From the NCBI GenBank assembly GCA_039819065.1, contig JBCBSS010000182.1, positions 1 through 13,611 on the forward strand: a stretch of 13,611 nt of DNA. The letters are read 5' to 3'. Position 1 is the first letter of the stretch. Each line of letters begins with the position of its first letter. This DNA comes from JBCBSS01 sp039819065 (GTDB lineage: Bacteria > Bacteroidota > Bacteroidia > Cytophagales > Cyclobacteriaceae). The position numbers and the translations under genes were made by a program. The notes beneath the pieces are model-generated. The model was not told where the DNA came from and ran no database searches. It saw only the letters and a list, made by a program, of their open reading frames with translations. Shown here piece by piece: positions 13,405 to 13,611 of this stretch.

Positions 13405-13611
13405 CCCTCAACCACTTAGCTCCTCTTTTCCTATCTGTGATTCTCGTCCTTGTGCAATTTTACTCAAAATATTTGTGCATTTTTACACAGTATTATTTGA
13501 CATTTTAAGTCTAATTGCACATATTTACATCGTATTCAATTATTCATTAAGTGAATTATTACACATAATCATGAGCGAATTCGAGAAAAAGAGGAGCTAA
13601 GTGGTTGAGGG
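13405..13611. mobile_element. Possible MITE or element end bounded by 25-bp inverted repeats
   Basis: Positions 13405-13429 are the exact reverse complement of 13587-13611, the last base of the window. One extra A on the right then allows a further matching base. The ~157 nt between are very AT-rich, with no credible gene, and contain a 14-nt motif TTGTGCAATTTTAC (13450) recurring at 13473 and, weaker, at 13515. A non-autonomous transposon, an invertible segment or the edge of a larger element would fit. The right arm reaches the window edge, so the full extent and any target duplication are unseen. Confidence 0.5.

Larger units (their letters stand above)
12748..13611. other. 864-nt gene-free, repeat-rich right end
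   Basis: No credible coding region was found after the small acidic gene. The stretch is built from dispersed repeats (12753-13289), hairpins and a long-range inverted repeat (12981-13205), a perfect nested palindrome (13301-13331), an AT-rich spacer (13332-13404) and a segment bounded by inverted repeats (13405-13611). The short open frames here run through the repeats. Confidence 0.7.

Noticed and set aside
13401..13600. Stop-free frame of about 66 codons across the inverted-repeat segment, ending in a short ATG peptide MSEFEKKRS
   Set aside because: There is no start codon near its beginning, the composition is AT-driven and the ATG yields only nine codons.
13590..13611. AGGAG followed by GTG in the right inverted-repeat arm, like a ribosome binding site and start
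   Set aside because: Other genes here do not use Shine-Dalgarno sequences. The left arm has the same text leading to an 11-codon frame, and the right side is cut by the window end.

Overview
The window looks like chromosomal DNA from a member of the Bacteroidota, probably Cytophagales. The inference rests on several signs. Starts lack Shine-Dalgarno sequences. Candidate promoters fit the TTTG / TAnnTTTG pattern of this phylum. The set of families (RprXY-like two-component pair, ~790-residue FtsX/MacB-type permease, DUF885 protein, TM2 plus DUF2752 pair, long YeiH-type transporter) is typical of it. No rRNA, tRNA, CRISPR array, prophage or intact transposase gene was seen. Genus cannot be fixed from the sequence alone.

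Layout. Positions 149-4535 hold a leftward block: sensor kinase, response regulator, a membrane-anchored DUF885 metallopeptidase-like protein and a secreted alpha/beta hydrolase. The kinase and regulator abut exactly, and the last two genes overlap by ATGA. Divergent from the kinase is a large ABC-type permease (4702-7071). The intergenic region between them carries seven [G/A/T]TTAA-type boxes at 9-11 bp spacing, which looks like an operator for the OmpR-family regulator. Positions 7072-7680 are non-coding, with two inverted repeats and one dispersed repeat copy.

Positions 7681-9371 form a leftward operon: DUF2752 membrane protein, TM2-domain protein, ECF sigma factor and a putative anti-sigma membrane protein. 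It is preceded by a close match to an ECF-type promoter (TTGTAACA, 16 nt, GGTC), so the sigma factor probably controls its own operon. A divergent membrane protein of unknown function (9524-10429) follows. It meets, tail to tail with a 19-nt overlap, an 89-residue one-pass membrane protein. The start of that small gene overlaps the stop of a 540-residue YeiH-family transporter with an unusual N-terminal extension.

A small acidic conserved-type hypothetical protein (12472-12747) is the last gene. The remaining ~860 bases hold no credible gene but are very rich in structure. There are four copies of a REP-like dispersed repeat (a fifth is at 7572-7622), a cluster of hairpins with a 20-bp long-range inverted repeat, a 13-bp perfect nested palindrome, and a ~207-bp AT-rich segment bounded by 25-bp perfect inverted repeats that resembles a MITE or the end of a larger mobile element.

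The most interesting items are the candidate regulator operator array, the ECF autoregulatory promoter with its four-gene membrane operon, and the repeat-rich right end. No clearly new defence or metabolic system is evident.
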